Positions 34,542 to 44,752 are shown, numbered from the stretch's first letter. The stretch: 64,000 nt of DNA from Verrucomicrobiaceae bacterium E54 (GCA_022548915.1 JAKZES010000007.1:62001-126000); one strand, 5' to 3'. A program made the numbers and translations. Notes: generated by a model from the letters alone, not told the origin.

Positions 34542-37307
34542 TCAGACCGAGAAGGCCTGCTCGATGAGGGACTTCTGTTCGCGGTGGTGCATCGCCTTCG
34601 AACCGGCGGCGGTGCTGGAGGCGCGTCCCCTGCCGGCGTAGCGGACCCTGCGGTCGACCACCTTCTCGAGCCGGGGGAAGATGTAGGACCACGCCCCCAT
34701 GTTGAGCGGCTCCTCCTGGCACCAGACGAACTTCGAGGCGTTCGGGAACTGGGCGACGAGTGCTCCCACCATTTCATCGTGGAAGGGATAGAGCTGCTCC
34801 ATCCGGAGGATCGCCGTGTTGTGAATCTCGTTCTCGTCGCGGTAGGCCATGAGGTCGTAGAAGACCTTGCCGCTGCAGAAAACGATCCGGTTGACGACCG
34901 ACGGATCATCGAAGTTCTTCGGATCCGGGAGGACCTCCTGGAAACAGGAACCCTCCAGCAGGTCGTCGATCCTCGAAACCGCCTCGGCCCGGGTCAGCAG
35001 GCTCTTCGGGGTCATGAGGATCATCGGCTTGCGGAAGGGCCGCTTTTTCTGCCGCCGCAGCGCGTGAAAGTACTGCGCGGGCGTGGTGAAGTTGCCGATG
35101 ACCATGTTCTTCTCTGCGCAGAGTTGCAGAAAGCGTTCCAACCGGGCGCTCGAATGCTCGGGACCCATGCCCTCGTAGCCGTGCGGGAGGAGCAGGACGA
35201 TGTCCGAGGGGGTCTGCCACTTCGACTCCGCCGAGCAGATGAACTGATCGATGATGACCTGCGCGCCGTTGGAGAAATCGCCGAACTGGGCTTCCCACAT
35301 GTTGAGCATGTTGGGCGCGCCGAGCGAGTAGCCGTAGTCGAAGCCGAGCACCGCAAACTCCGAGAGCAGCGAGTTGTAGACGCAGAACTTCGCCTGGTCG
35401 TCGCTGAGGTTCTGGAGCGGGATGTAGCGCTCGCGCGACTCCGAGTCGTAGAAGACGGCGTGCCGCTGGGAGAAGGTGCCGCGCCGGCAATCCTGGCCGG
35501 AGAGGCGGACCGGATAGCCCTCCATCAGCAAGGATCCCCACGCCAGGGACTCCGCGAAGGCCCAGTCGATGGGACTTCCGTTCTCGAGGGCTTCCAGGCG
35601 CCGGGGGACGAAACGCTTGGCCAGCGTCGGATGCAGATTGAACCCATCGGGCACCGTGGTCAGCACCCGGCCGACATGCTCGATGACCGACTGTGGCACC
35701 CCGGTCGGAACCGGCGCATGGGTGTAGCGCTCCTGCGCCACCGCCGTGGATCCGGAAAAGACGGTGCGATCGCCCGCCTCCTCGAGTTCCTTCATCTTGC
35801 TGTGGCCCTCCTCGAGGCGCGCCTGGATCTCACCCTCCAGCTGTTTCGCCTCCTCTTCGGAAATGGATCCCTCCTCGATCAGCCGTCGCTTGTAGAGCTC
35901 ACCGACGTTGTCGCGGGACTGGATCTGCCGGTAGATGTGCGGCTGGGTGAAGGCGGCCTGGTCGGTCTCGTTGTGGCCCTGCCGGCGGTAGCAGTACATG
36001 TCGATCACGACGTCCCGGCCGAAGTGCTGGCGGAACTCCAGCGCGAAGAGCGCCGCCCAGAAGAGCTCCATCGGCTCCTCGCCGTTCACGTGCAGGATCG
36101 GCGCCTCGATCATCTTGGCGACATCGGTCGCGTAGGACGACGAGCGGGCGTCGGCCGGCATCGTGGTGAAGCCGATCTGGTTGTTGATGATGAGGTGGAT
36201 CGTGCCGCCGGTGCGGTACCCGGGAAGTTGGGAGAGATTGAGCACCTCGGCGACCGAACCCTGGCCGGCAAAGGCGGCGTCGCCGTGGATGAGGATGGGC
36301 AGCACCCGCTTGCGATCGGTCTTCACCCCGTCGTCGCCGATCAGGCGCTGGCGGGCGCGGGCCTTGCCCTCGACGACCGGATTCACCGCCTCGAGGTGGC
36401 TCGGGTTGGCCGCAAGGCTGACCCGCACCTCGCCATCGGGCAAGGTGTGGACCTTCTCGTAGCCGAGGTGGTACTTCACGTCGCCGTCACCCGCGACCAG
36501 GTCGGGCACGTAGTTGGGCGTGAATTCGTAGAGGATCGTGTGCAGCGACTTCCGCACGAAGTTTGCCAGCACGTTGAGGCGCCCGCGGTGGGCCATGCCC
36601 ATCTCGATCTCGAGCACCTCGGCGGCCGGGCATGCCCGCAGGATGGCATTCAGAACCACCATCGCGCCCTCGCCGCCCTCCAGCGAAAAGCGTTTTTCCC
36701 CGAGGAACTTGCGCCCGAGGAAACTTTCAAATGCTTCCGATTCCAGGAGCCACCGCAGCGCCTCCTTCTTGCGCTCCCGGGTGTCGGCCTCGCGACGCAC
36801 CCGGCCCTCGATCCGCTCGCGCACCCAGTGGCGGACGGTCGTGTTGTGGATGTGCATGAACTCGAAGCCGATCGCCCCCGAGTAGGTCTTCTCCAGCTCG
36901 GCGATCATCTCGCGGAGCTTCATCTTCTCGCCGTCCCGGAAAAACGGGTTGGAGGCCTCGCGGTCGAGATCCGCCTCGGTGAAGCCGAACTGGCTCAGAT
37001 CCAGGCGCGGGTTCAGCTCGGGGTCTCCGATCGGATTGATGTCGGCCTGGGTGTGCCCGAGCGTCCGGTAATTGTAAACGAGGCTGACGACCTTGCCGTA
37101 GAAGGCGATGTCATCGCTGACGCCACCGGAAACCGGCGTGACGGCCGCCTGCACTCCGCCCTTGGGCCGGGGCTGGGTTGTGCCGAGTTCGAAACCCTCG
37201 AAAAATGCCGCCCAAGTCGGCTCCACGGACTGGGGATCCTCGCTCCAGAGCGCATACTTCTCCTCGAGAATTTCCGCATTCAAGCGGGCGGAGACCGACG
37301 ATTTCAT
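34542..37307 (-). CDS. odhA: 2-oxoglutarate dehydrogenase E1
   Basis: ALWSEDPQSVEPTWAAFFEGFE...VEMGMAHRGRLNVLANF-type motif, GDAAFAGQGSVAEVLNLSQLPGYRTGGTIHLIINNQIGFTT. Confidence 0.95.
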   Translation of the reverse strand: MKSSVSARLNAEILEEKYALWSEDPQSVEPTWAAFFEGFELGTTQPRPKGGVQAAVTPVSGGVSDDIAFYGKVVSLVYNYRTLGHTQADINPIGDPELNPRLDLSQFGFTEADLDREASNPFFRDGEKMKLREMIAELEKTYSGAIGFEFMHIHNTTVRHWVRERIEGRVRREADTRERKKEALRWLLESEAFESFLGRKFLGEKRFSLEGGEGAMVVLNAILRACPAAEVLEIEMGMAHRGRLNVLANFVRKSLHTILYEFTPNYVPDLVAGDGDVKYHLGYEKVHTLPDGEVRVSLAANPSHLEAVNPVVEGKARARQRLIGDDGVKTDRKRVLPILIHGDAAFAGQGSVAEVLNLSQLPGYRTGGTIHLIINNQIGFTTMPADARSSSYATDVAKMIEAPILHVNGEEPMELFWAALFALEFRQHFGRDVVIDMYCYRRQGHNETDQAAFTQPHIYRQIQSRDNVGELYKRRLIEEGSISEEEAKQLEGEIQARLEEGHSKMKELEEAGDRTVFSGSTAVAQERYTHAPVPTGVPQSVIEHVGRVLTTVPDGFNLHPTLAKRFVPRRLEALENGSPIDWAFAESLAWGSLLMEGYPVRLSGQDCRRGTFSQRHAVFYDSESRERYIPLQNLSDDQAKFCVYNSLLSEFAVLGFDYGYSLGAPNMLNMWEAQFGDFSNGAQVIIDQFICSAESKWQTPSDIVLLLPHGYEGMGPEHSSARLERFLQLCAEKNMVIGNFTTPAQYFHALRRQKKRPFRKPMILMTPKSLLTRAEAVSRIDDLLEGSCFQEVLPDPKNFDDPSVVNRIVFCSGKVFYDLMAYRDENEIHNTAILRMEQLYPFHDEMVGALVAQFPNASKFVWCQEEPLNMGAWSYIFPRLEKVVDRRVRYAGRGRASSTAAGSKAMHHREQKSLIEQAFSV

Positions 37308-37453
37308 TGACTCAGCGTTTGCAGTGATGGGTGCTCCTGATCGAAAATTTCCGACTTGGCCCGGGCGGCGCAGCGCTTAGGTAAGGGGCGTCCCCGACGA
37401 CGTCAACAGCACAGGGGCCGAAAACCCCCGGAATCCCACGATTTTCCGCCTGC

Positions 37454-38395
37454 ATGATCGAAGTCCACGACCTCACCAAACGATTCTCGCGCCAAACCGT
37501 CGTGAGCGACGTGTCCTTCAACGTCGGCCAGGGTGAAATCGTCGGCTTCCTCGGGCCGAACGGAGCCGGAAAGACCACCACCATGCGGATGCTCACCGGA
37601 TACCTGCCGCCGAGCTCGGGCAGCGTGTCCATCGCCGGCTTCGACGTCCTGCGCCAGTCGGTCGAGGCTCGGCGCCGGATCGGCTACATGCCGGAAAACG
37701 TCCCGCTCTACGACGACATGCGGGTCCGCGAGTATCTCAAATACCGGGCCCGGCTCAAGGGGCTTTCCAACCGGGATGCCCGCGCCCGGGTCAACGACGT
37801 GGTCGATACCTGCGGCCTCGATTCGGTGCGGCGCAAGATGATCAAGGTGCTGTCGAAGGGATTCCGCCAGCGGGTCGGCCTCGCCGACGCGCTGATCCAC
37901 TCGCCCGACCTGCTGATCCTCGACGAACCGACCAACGGCCTCGACCCCAACCAGATTCGCCAGATCCGCGAACTGATCCGTCGACTCGGGGAAAGACACA
38001 CGATCCTCCTTTCCACCCACATCCTCAGCGAGGTCGAGATGACCTGCGGGCGGGTGATCATCATCGACGGCGGCAAGATCCGCGCCGAGGACACGCCGCG
38101 GGCACTGGTCGACAACATGCGCGCGGCCGGCAGGGTGATGGTGGAGTTGCAGGCCGAGGCGGATGTCGTCATCGAAGAAATGACCCGCCTCGACCACGTG
38201 AAGCGCGTCACGGCGGGGGACGCCGCCGACGGCGACGACCGCTGGACGAGTTTCGAGGTGCTCGTCGATTCCGGCACCGACGCCCGCGAGCGGATCCACG
38301 AACTGGTCGTGCGCAAGAAGTGGCCGCTGCGGGATCTTCACCGCCACACCGCCTCGCTCGAGGACGTTTTCGTCGAGTTGACCCGTCGCGACTGA
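37454..38395 (+). CDS. ABC transporter ATP-binding protein (ABC-2 type)
   Basis: VGFLGPNGAGKTTTMRMLTGYLPPSSGSVSIAGFDV...VLSKGFRQRVGLADALIHSPDLLILDEPTNGLDPNQ. Confidence 0.93.
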   Translation: MIEVHDLTKRFSRQTVVSDVSFNVGQGEIVGFLGPNGAGKTTTMRMLTGYLPPSSGSVSIAGFDVLRQSVEARRRIGYMPENVPLYDDMRVREYLKYRARLKGLSNRDARARVNDVVDTCGLDSVRRKMIKVLSKGFRQRVGLADALIHSPDLLILDEPTNGLDPNQIRQIRELIRRLGERHTILLSTHILSEVEMTCGRVIIIDGGKIRAEDTPRALVDNMRAAGRVMVELQAEADVVIEEMTRLDHVKRVTAGDAADGDDRWTSFEVLVDSGTDARERIHELVVRKKWPLRDLHRHTASLEDVFVELTRRD

Positions 38396-38398
38396 GGG

Positions 38399-38896
38399 CT
38401 ACTCCCGCCGCCACGCCCCGACCATGATGCCGAGGCCGCCGACGAGGAAGAGCAGCGGAAACCACAGCGAGTAGCCGGGACCCCGCGACTCGCCCTCCAG
38501 CACCGCCTCGGAGGGCACCTCCGGGTTCACCCGGCACTCGGCCACCGACCCCCGCGGGTAGCGCTCGACCAGCGCCGCGGCCCGGTCCGGCTTCGACTTC
38601 CACGAGGCGCCGCGAAGCCGGTAGCGCCGCGACTCGTGGGTTTCGTCGTTCCAGTCGTACTGATAGAGCACGCTGAACCGGAACTCCTGCGGCATCGACT
38701 CCGGCCAGTCCGGATTCTCGCGACGGTCCTCGACCCTCGACTCAAGGATCGCGCAGGGAACGACCGGCCAATGGTCGATTTCCCGGGCGCGATCGAAACT
38801 CCGCCACATCAACCAGCTGAAGACGCCGCCCGCCAGGGCCAGCAGCAGCCCGATCAGGCTGAGATAGACGCGCGCACCCGTGGTCCTCGAAGGCAT
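38399..38896 (-). CDS. DUF3592-like membrane protein
   Basis: WPVVPCAILESRVEDRRE...FRFSVLYQYDWNDETHESRRYRL...RYPRGSVAECRVNPEVPSEAVLEG. Confidence 0.75.
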   Translation of the reverse strand: MPSRTTGARVYLSLIGLLLALAGGVFSWLMWRSFDRAREIDHWPVVPCAILESRVEDRRENPDWPESMPQEFRFSVLYQYDWNDETHESRRYRLRGASWKSKPDRAAALVERYPRGSVAECRVNPEVPSEAVLEGESRGPGYSLWFPLLFLVGGLGIMVGAWRRE

Positions 38897-38991
38897 GCCA
38901 CCCCTTGAACCGGCAAGCGCCCTTCGCCAAGCAAGAAGCGCGCGGGGATTTCCCCCTTTCCCCGATGCCGGGCCGCGGCTAGGAAACCGAC

Positions 38992-39447
38992 ATGAGTTCG
39001 CTCACCAACCGCATCCAGGATGATCTCAAGGCGGCCATGAAGGCCAGGGACAGCGAACGCCTCGCCGTGATCCGGGCGCTCAAGACCGCCATGACCAACG
39101 CCGCCATCGAAAAGGGCGGCCCGCAGGCCGAGATCGACGACGCCACCGCGATGGCCATCGTCCGCAAGCAGGTCAAGCAGCGGCAGGATTCCGCCAGCCA
39201 GTTCCGCGACGCCGGTCGCACCGAACTCGCCGACAAGGAGGACGTGGAAATCGCCATCCTCGAAACCTACCTGCCCTCCCCGCTGAGCGGGGACGAGATC
39301 ACCGGGTTGGTCGAGTCCGCCATCGTCGAGAGCGGGGCCTCGACCAAGGCCGACATGGGCAAGGTGATGAAACTGGTCCAGGAGCGCGCGGCCGGCCGCG
39401 CCGACGGCCGGACCCTCTCCCAGGAGGTCGCCAAACGGCTGTCCTGA
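38992..39447 (+). CDS. GatB/YqeY domain protein
   Basis: LTNRIQDDLKAAMKARDSERLAVIRALKTAMTNAAIEKG...DVEIAILETYLPSPLSGDEI. Confidence 0.93.
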   Translation: MSSLTNRIQDDLKAAMKARDSERLAVIRALKTAMTNAAIEKGGPQAEIDDATAMAIVRKQVKQRQDSASQFRDAGRTELADKEDVEIAILETYLPSPLSGDEITGLVESAIVESGASTKADMGKVMKLVQERAAGRADGRTLSQEVAKRLS

Positions 39448-40106
39448 TGGGCTGCGCGGGCGTCATCGTCGCCGCCGGAAGTTCCCGGCGGATGGGCTTC
39501 GACAAGCTGGCCGCTTCCCTCGACGGGGTGCCGGTGCTGCGCCGCAGCGTCGAACGCCTGATGGCCGTGCCGGAGATCACCCGCGTGATCGTCGTTTGCG
39601 CCGAGGACCGCTTCCGGGAACTCCTCGGCGGAGCATTCGCCAAGGAACTGAGTCGGGTCGACGGAGGAGCCGAGCGACAGGACTCGGTCCTCGCCGGCCT
39701 CGAAGCCCTGCAAGGCGACGACGAGCTGGTCGCGGTCCACGATGGCGCGCGCCCGCTGGTCGAGCCGTCCGACATCTCGTCCGCCATCGCGGCTGCCTCC
39801 GCCCATGGTGCCGCCACCCTGGCCCGGCCCGCGACCGAAACGCTCAAGCGGGCCGACGCCTCGGGCATCGTCGTGGAAAGCGTCGACCGCCAGGGGCTCT
39901 GGTTCACCGAAACCCCGCAGGTCTTCCGGGCCTCGCTCCTGCGCGAGGCCTACGAGGCGGTGGAAAAGGGCGGGCTCCACGTCACCGACGAGGTCTCGGC
40001 GGCCGAATCGATCGGGCTCCCGGTCCGGATCGTGCCGTCGAGCCGCCCCAATCCCAAGATCACCGTTCCGGCCGACCTCGACCTGGCCACCGCCCTGCTC
40101 CGCTGA
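39447..40106 (+). CDS. ispD: 2-C-methyl-D-erythritol 4-phosphate cytidylyltransferase
   Basis: GVIVAAGSSRRMGFDKLAASLDGVPVLRRSVERL...VHDGARPLVEPSDI...ETPQVFRASLLREAYE. Confidence 0.93.
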   Translation: MGCAGVIVAAGSSRRMGFDKLAASLDGVPVLRRSVERLMAVPEITRVIVVCAEDRFRELLGGAFAKELSRVDGGAERQDSVLAGLEALQGDDELVAVHDGARPLVEPSDISSAIAAASAHGAATLARPATETLKRADASGIVVESVDRQGLWFTETPQVFRASLLREAYEAVEKGGLHVTDEVSAAESIGLPVRIVPSSRPNPKITVPADLDLATALLR

Positions 40107-41335
40107 TGCTCGCCAGCTACCACGTTCACCGTAGCTCGCAGGGCTTCCGGATCGCCACCGCCACCCTGCCGGAGAGCGAGTGCCTCGCGCTCTCCATCCA
40201 CATCCCCGCCGGGGGGCGCGACGATCCGCCCGGCAAGGCGGGGCTGGCCCACTTCGTCGAACACATGATCTTCAAGGGCACCGGGAAGCGGGACGCCCGG
40301 AGGATCAGCTTCGAGACCGAGGACCTTGGCGCTTCCCTCAATGCCTTCACCTCCGAGGACCAGACCGTCTACGAGGCGCGCGGCGACGCCGCCTCGCTCG
40401 TCCCCATTGCGGACATCCTTGCCGACATCGTCTGGCATTCGACCTTTCCCGAGGACGAGGTCCGACTCGAGCACGGCGTGATCGCCGAGGAAATCGTGAT
40501 GTATCACGAGAATCCCTCGGACCACATCGGCGACCTCATGTCGGCGTCCCTGTGGTCCCCCCACCCGCTCGGCGATCCGATCTCGGGCACCCTTGAAAGC
40601 ATCGACCGCATCCGGCGCGACGACCTCGTCGGATTTTCCCAGGCCCATCACCGCGACCCCGGCCTGGTGATTGCCGTGGCCGGTCCTCACCGGGCCGACG
40701 AGGTGATCGCCGTTCTCGAACCCCTCCTACCGGGCTCCGGGAATTCCGTTTCCGGCCATCCTTACAGCGACCCACTCGACGGTCCGCGTCAACGGCGGGA
40801 ACCGCGCGAGACCGCCCAGGTCCAGCTCGCCCTCGGGTTCCGCTGCTTCGGCCGGCGGGATCCCCGCCGCCATGCGCTGCGACTGCTCTCGACCATCCTC
40901 GGCGAAGGTGCCAGCTCGCGGCTGTTCCAGTCGCTGCGCGAGGAGCGCGGCCTTTGCTACCACATCGCTTCGGATGTCGTGCTGCTGGACGATACCGGGG
41001 CGCTCGAAATCCATGCCGGACTCGATCCGGGTTCGCGTGACGAGGCACTGGAGAGCATCCGCAGGGAACTCCGCCAGCTCTCCGACACCGGTCCCTCCGA
41101 AGAAGAACTGCGCCGCGCGAAACGCCTCCATGCGTCCCAGATGAAGGCCGCCCTCGAGACCACCGCCGCCCACGCCTCGTGGGCCGGCGAGTCCCTCCTG
41201 CATCACGACGAAATCCGCGAACCGGCCGAAGTGCTGACCGAGATCGAAGCCGTTCAAGCGGGCGAACTGCGCGAGGTCGCAGCCGAGTTCTTGGTCGAAA
41301 GCCGCGAAGCGCTGGCCGAGATCCACCCCGCCTGA
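40106..41335 (+). CDS. M16 family zinc peptidase
   Basis: HIPAGGRDDPPGKAGLAHFVEHMIFKGTGKRDARRI (HxxEH)...VRLEHGVIAEEIVMYHENP; TGATG overlap with ispD. Confidence 0.92.
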   Translation: MLASYHVHRSSQGFRIATATLPESECLALSIHIPAGGRDDPPGKAGLAHFVEHMIFKGTGKRDARRISFETEDLGASLNAFTSEDQTVYEARGDAASLVPIADILADIVWHSTFPEDEVRLEHGVIAEEIVMYHENPSDHIGDLMSASLWSPHPLGDPISGTLESIDRIRRDDLVGFSQAHHRDPGLVIAVAGPHRADEVIAVLEPLLPGSGNSVSGHPYSDPLDGPRQRREPRETAQVQLALGFRCFGRRDPRRHALRLLSTILGEGASSRLFQSLREERGLCYHIASDVVLLDDTGALEIHAGLDPGSRDEALESIRRELRQLSDTGPSEEELRRAKRLHASQMKAALETTAAHASWAGESLLHHDEIREPAEVLTEIEAVQAGELREVAAEFLVESREALAEIHPA

Positions 41336-41341
41336 CCGGGG

Positions 41342-41434
41342 TCAGTCGACTTCGTCCGCATCGGTGAACTTCCCTGCCGCCATCCCGCGGTTGGCGAGGC
41401 TCTCGTAGATCATCGTCAAGCGCCCACCGGTCCC
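41342..41434 (-). pseudogene. Relic of the C-terminus of a vWA protein paralogous to 43609-44691
   Basis: TGGRLTMIYESLANRGMAAGKFTDADEVD* vs intact TGGNFTMIYKGRAYSGLSAQKYTDETEFD*; nothing vWA-like further upstream. Confidence 0.75.
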
Positions 41435-41742
41435 GCATCGCATGCGCCGCAAGATCACGGCGCCACCGCCACATTGAGTCGGGCGAACAGTCTGGAATGA
41501 AACAAGAAACCTCGCCGACGAATTTCCGGAGTGGGTCGCCGCCCTGGAGCAGTTGCATGCAAGGCTCCATTCCTCACGCCGGCAGGAGTAGGCAGGGTGG
41601 TTCTTCCCCAGTGGGTCAAGGACGACCCGTGCCGGGCCGGGATCGCGACCTCCGGGAACCGATGCTGCTAATGCCCCGAATCGACTTCTTCGCGGCATGT
41701 CATTGAAGGCGGGAATCCGCAGTTGCAGTGAGGATGAGCGCC

Positions 41743-42174
41743 CTATTCGGCGGGAACCACGAACGGATTCTCCACGGCGACGCCGAAGTAGCTGGTTTCC
41801 GGCGACAGGTCTTCGCTGAGGATGCGGCTGCAGCCGGCGGCTTCCGCCGCGGCAACGATCATCGAGTCCCACCAGGAGAGTTCGTAGCGGCGCTGAACCG
41901 CGTAAGTCCTGTTGAGAACGGGCATGTCGATGGGTAGCGGGTTCCATGCAAAAAGCGCCTCGACATCATCCCACGCCTCCTCGGGGGAAAGACCGGGATC
42001 CAGCTTGCGGGTGGCATTCACGAAGAACTCGTTGAGCACCTGCACCGAGAGTCGGCCGCAGCGCGTTTCCCACAGCTCGGCGAGCCTGGCGGCGGCAATC
42101 GCCTGCTTTTCCGGTTCGGAGGCATCCCGCGCATAGAGCAGGATGTTGGTGTCCACGAAAACGCTATCGGTCAT
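41743..42174 (-). CDS. PIN-domain toxin (VapC-like)
   Basis: VFVDTNILLYARDASEPEKQAIAAARLAELW...LSVQVLNEFFVNATRK...ELSWWDSMIVAAAEAAGCSRILSEDL. Confidence 0.92.
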   Translation of the reverse strand: MTDSVFVDTNILLYARDASEPEKQAIAAARLAELWETRCGRLSVQVLNEFFVNATRKLDPGLSPEEAWDDVEALFAWNPLPIDMPVLNRTYAVQRRYELSWWDSMIVAAAEAAGCSRILSEDLSPETSYFGVAVENPFVVPAE

Positions 42175-42394
42175 ACAGGCTGTCCCGGGTGGGATAGGGG
42201 ATGCTGGCGGCCTTGAGAGGCGTGGGCCCCTTGCTCAAAAATCGCTTCCTGGCCCGCTCGTAGTGCTGCTCTGCCAGCATCTTTTTGCGCAATTCCTCGC
42301 CCAGCATCCGCGACACGCTGGTGTCGTGACTGGCCGCCCAGACCTTGGCCCAGCGAACCACGTCCTCATCCAGGGTGATTGTCACGTTTTTCAT
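42164..42394 (-). CDS. CopG/RHH-like antitoxin partner of the PIN toxin
   Basis: MKNVTITLDEDVVRWAKVWAASHDTSVSRMLGEELRKKM; overlaps toxin start. Confidence 0.8.
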   Translation of the reverse strand: MKNVTITLDEDVVRWAKVWAASHDTSVSRMLGEELRKKMLAEQHYERARKRFLSKGPTPLKAASIPYPTRDSLYDR

Positions 42395-42539
42395 GAAGCA
42401 CGAAAATAGTGTCACTTTTGAAGGGTGTCAAGGAAGCCTTCCGGTCCGTTGCATGCCAACAATGGACATGCGCACTGGGGCTTTTTTCACCCTGTTGATC
42501 CTCCCCTTTCCCGCTCCCGGGCACGATCCGAACCTAAAC

Positions 42540-43601
42540 ATGCCTTGCATGTCCGCCTTCCGAGTCCTGAGCCCCGCCCGGCAGCTTGCCGCGCATCTGC
42601 GCGAGGAGATCCTGCGCGGTGGCTGGACGGGCAGGCTGCCCGGGGCGAGGCAGTTCGCCCGGGACCTGGATGTGTCGCAGCGACTGATCCGGGACGCGCT
42701 GCGCCTGCTGGAGGAAGACGGCATCCTCGTCAACCAGGGGCACCGCCGCGGACGGCGGATTGCCATTCCAAGGAACGCCGACGCGCCCGGATCGACGGTG
42801 GGCTTGTTCCCCTACGAGGCGGCCGACCGGTCGTCCTATGAGATGGTGGAGGTCCAGCACCGGCTCATGGATGCGGGGCATTCGGTGACCATTCCCAACC
42901 GGTCGCTGACCCGCCTGGGCATGGACGTGAAGCGGATCTCACGCGTGGTAGGCCAGGCGAAGGCCGATGCCTGGGTGTTGTGGACCGCAAGCCGGGAGGT
43001 GCTGGAATGGTTCATCGGGCGGAACACCCCCATCCTCGCCTATGCCGGTCAACTGACCCTGGAGATGCCGATCGCCAGCGTGGCGCCGGACTTCGAGCAA
43101 GCGATCACCGCAGCGACACGGCGGCTGGTCGAACTCGGCCACCGCCGTATCGTGTTGCTGACCCGGGCGGGTGCCAAGCCGGCCTACTTCCTCGATGAGC
43201 TGAAGGCCCACGGCATCTCCACCGGCCCCTACAACATCCCCGACTGCGGTCCGGGTCCGGAGGAGTTCCGCCGCTGCCTCGACTCGCTGCTGGCGGTCAC
43301 TCCGCCAACCGCCCTGCTCATCGACGAGCTGCACACCTTCCACGCCGCGCATGACCACCTCGCACGGCGCGGTTTCATCGCCCCCGAGCGGATCTCGCTG
43401 GTCTGCCTCGACTTCCACCCCAGCTTCGAGCTGTGGGATCGCCCGCTCGCCCATGTCCGCTGGGACATCGATGCGCTCGTCCGCCGGATGACGAGATGGG
43501 TGGACAATGTGAGCCGCGGCAGGGAGGACCGACGGCGGACCAAGGTAGAAACCACCTTCGTCGAGGGCGGGACGATCGGGCCGGTCCCGGGCAAGGGATG
43601 A
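42540..43601 (+). CDS. GntR-type HTH fused to LacI/PBP1-like sensor domain, transcriptional regulator
   Basis: SPARQLAAHLREEILRGGWTGRLPGARQFARDLDVSQRLIRDALRLLEEDGILV...RRLVELGHRRIVLLTR...RISLVCLDFHPSFELWDRPLAHV. Confidence 0.87.
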   Translation: MPCMSAFRVLSPARQLAAHLREEILRGGWTGRLPGARQFARDLDVSQRLIRDALRLLEEDGILVNQGHRRGRRIAIPRNADAPGSTVGLFPYEAADRSSYEMVEVQHRLMDAGHSVTIPNRSLTRLGMDVKRISRVVGQAKADAWVLWTASREVLEWFIGRNTPILAYAGQLTLEMPIASVAPDFEQAITAATRRLVELGHRRIVLLTRAGAKPAYFLDELKAHGISTGPYNIPDCGPGPEEFRRCLDSLLAVTPPTALLIDELHTFHAAHDHLARRGFIAPERISLVCLDFHPSFELWDRPLAHVRWDIDALVRRMTRWVDNVSRGREDRRRTKVETTFVEGGTIGPVPGKG

Positions 43602-43608
43602 CGGCGGA

Positions 43609-44691
43609 TCAGTCGAACTCGGTCTCGTCGGTGTATTTCTGGGCACTCAGGCCGCTGTAGGCACGGCCCTTGTAGATCATGGTGAAGTTTCCGCCCGTTT
43701 CCCGGGCCATCTCCTGCATCGCCTGGGCGGGCGTCCCCGGTGCCTCCATCGCAAAAGTATCGATCGGAACCCCGGTCGGATTCATCTCGTCGACCCGGTT
43801 GAGGGCGTAGTCCAAGTCCGACGGCTCACCGTCGGAAAGCAGATACACGATGTCGGGCGGCGGCCGCATCGAGAACGCCAGCTTGAGCGGCGACGACCAG
43901 ACCGTGCCGATGCCACAGCCCATGTTCTCGATGCGCTCGGCGAACACGCTCTTGGTGCGCTGGCTCGCCATGTGCCACGGCACCGGCGGCGGTTCGCCCA
44001 GACCATTCCAGCCCTTGTCCGCTTCGTTCGGCCCCTCGGTGGCGATCGTCCATGCCGACTGGGAGAAAAAGATCACGTTGAAGCTCATCCCGTCCCGCAG
44101 CGAATTGATCGAGCGCGTGAGTTCCTTCTTCAGGGCATCGAGACGGGTCCCCCCGGCTTCAGTGTCCGACTTCATGGACTCCGAGTAGTCGACCACGTAG
44201 GCCACCCGGCGGCCCTTCCTCGGGGTCCCGAAAAAGGACGATCCACCGCCCCCGTCGCCATCCCCGTCGCCGGCTCCGAATCCGGCGGCAAAGTCGTCAT
44301 CGATCCCGAAGGGCAGCACCGGATCCGAAAACTCGGGCATCGGCACCGCGACCGGGGCCTCGACCGATGCCGCGATCACCTTCGCCATCGAGGAACTTGA
44401 ACTCGCCGGCTTCGGCTTCATGCCCACCGCCATGTCGGGCCGGTCGACCGGATTCTCCTCGGGCGGTTTCGGCGGCGCGTAGGACACGATGGTCTCCGCC
44501 TTCTGAAACTCGGGCAGGATGGCGATGAGCCACAGCAAGGCCGCCAGCAGCAGCATCACGATCACCGCCACCACCAGCGACTGGATCGTGTCGTTGCGCT
44601 TCTGGCGTGCGAGAAAGCCGTCAAGCTGATGCACCACCGAGTCCGGAGGTGGCTCGGTGGTGTAAAGGGTGGGAGGTTCCGATTCGCTCAT
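43609..44691 (-). CDS. Single-TM von Willebrand factor A domain protein
   Basis: TM near N-terminus (SLVVAVIVMLLLAALLWLIAILP); RVAYVVDYSESMKSD (MIDAS-like DxSxS), DIVYLLSDGEPSDLDYALNRV. Confidence 0.82.
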   Translation of the reverse strand: MSESEPPTLYTTEPPPDSVVHQLDGFLARQKRNDTIQSLVVAVIVMLLLAALLWLIAILPEFQKAETIVSYAPPKPPEENPVDRPDMAVGMKPKPASSSSSMAKVIAASVEAPVAVPMPEFSDPVLPFGIDDDFAAGFGAGDGDGDGGGGSSFFGTPRKGRRVAYVVDYSESMKSDTEAGGTRLDALKKELTRSINSLRDGMSFNVIFFSQSAWTIATEGPNEADKGWNGLGEPPPVPWHMASQRTKSVFAERIENMGCGIGTVWSSPLKLAFSMRPPPDIVYLLSDGEPSDLDYALNRVDEMNPTGVPIDTFAMEAPGTPAQAMQEMARETGGNFTMIYKGRAYSGLSAQKYTDETEFD

Positions 44692-44752
44692 TCGGCTGTC
44701 GACTTATTCCAACACACCCGGCGGCAATCCGGCGAGCGAAACCGCTCGGCCC

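Noticed and set aside
34248-37310. 1020-aa plus-strand ORF antisense to odhA/odhB
   Set aside because: Shadow ORF; E1 and E2 are unambiguous on the other strand.
41497-41706. 69-aa ORF in the gap between the vWA relic and the PIN toxin
   Set aside because: No recognisable domain, unusual composition; the region looks non-coding or decayed.
30968-42394. Defense island based on two toxin-antitoxin pairs (DUF433/DUF5615 and PIN/CopG)
   Set aside because: They are 10 kb apart among housekeeping genes, and no restriction, Abi, CBASS or similar genes were recognised.
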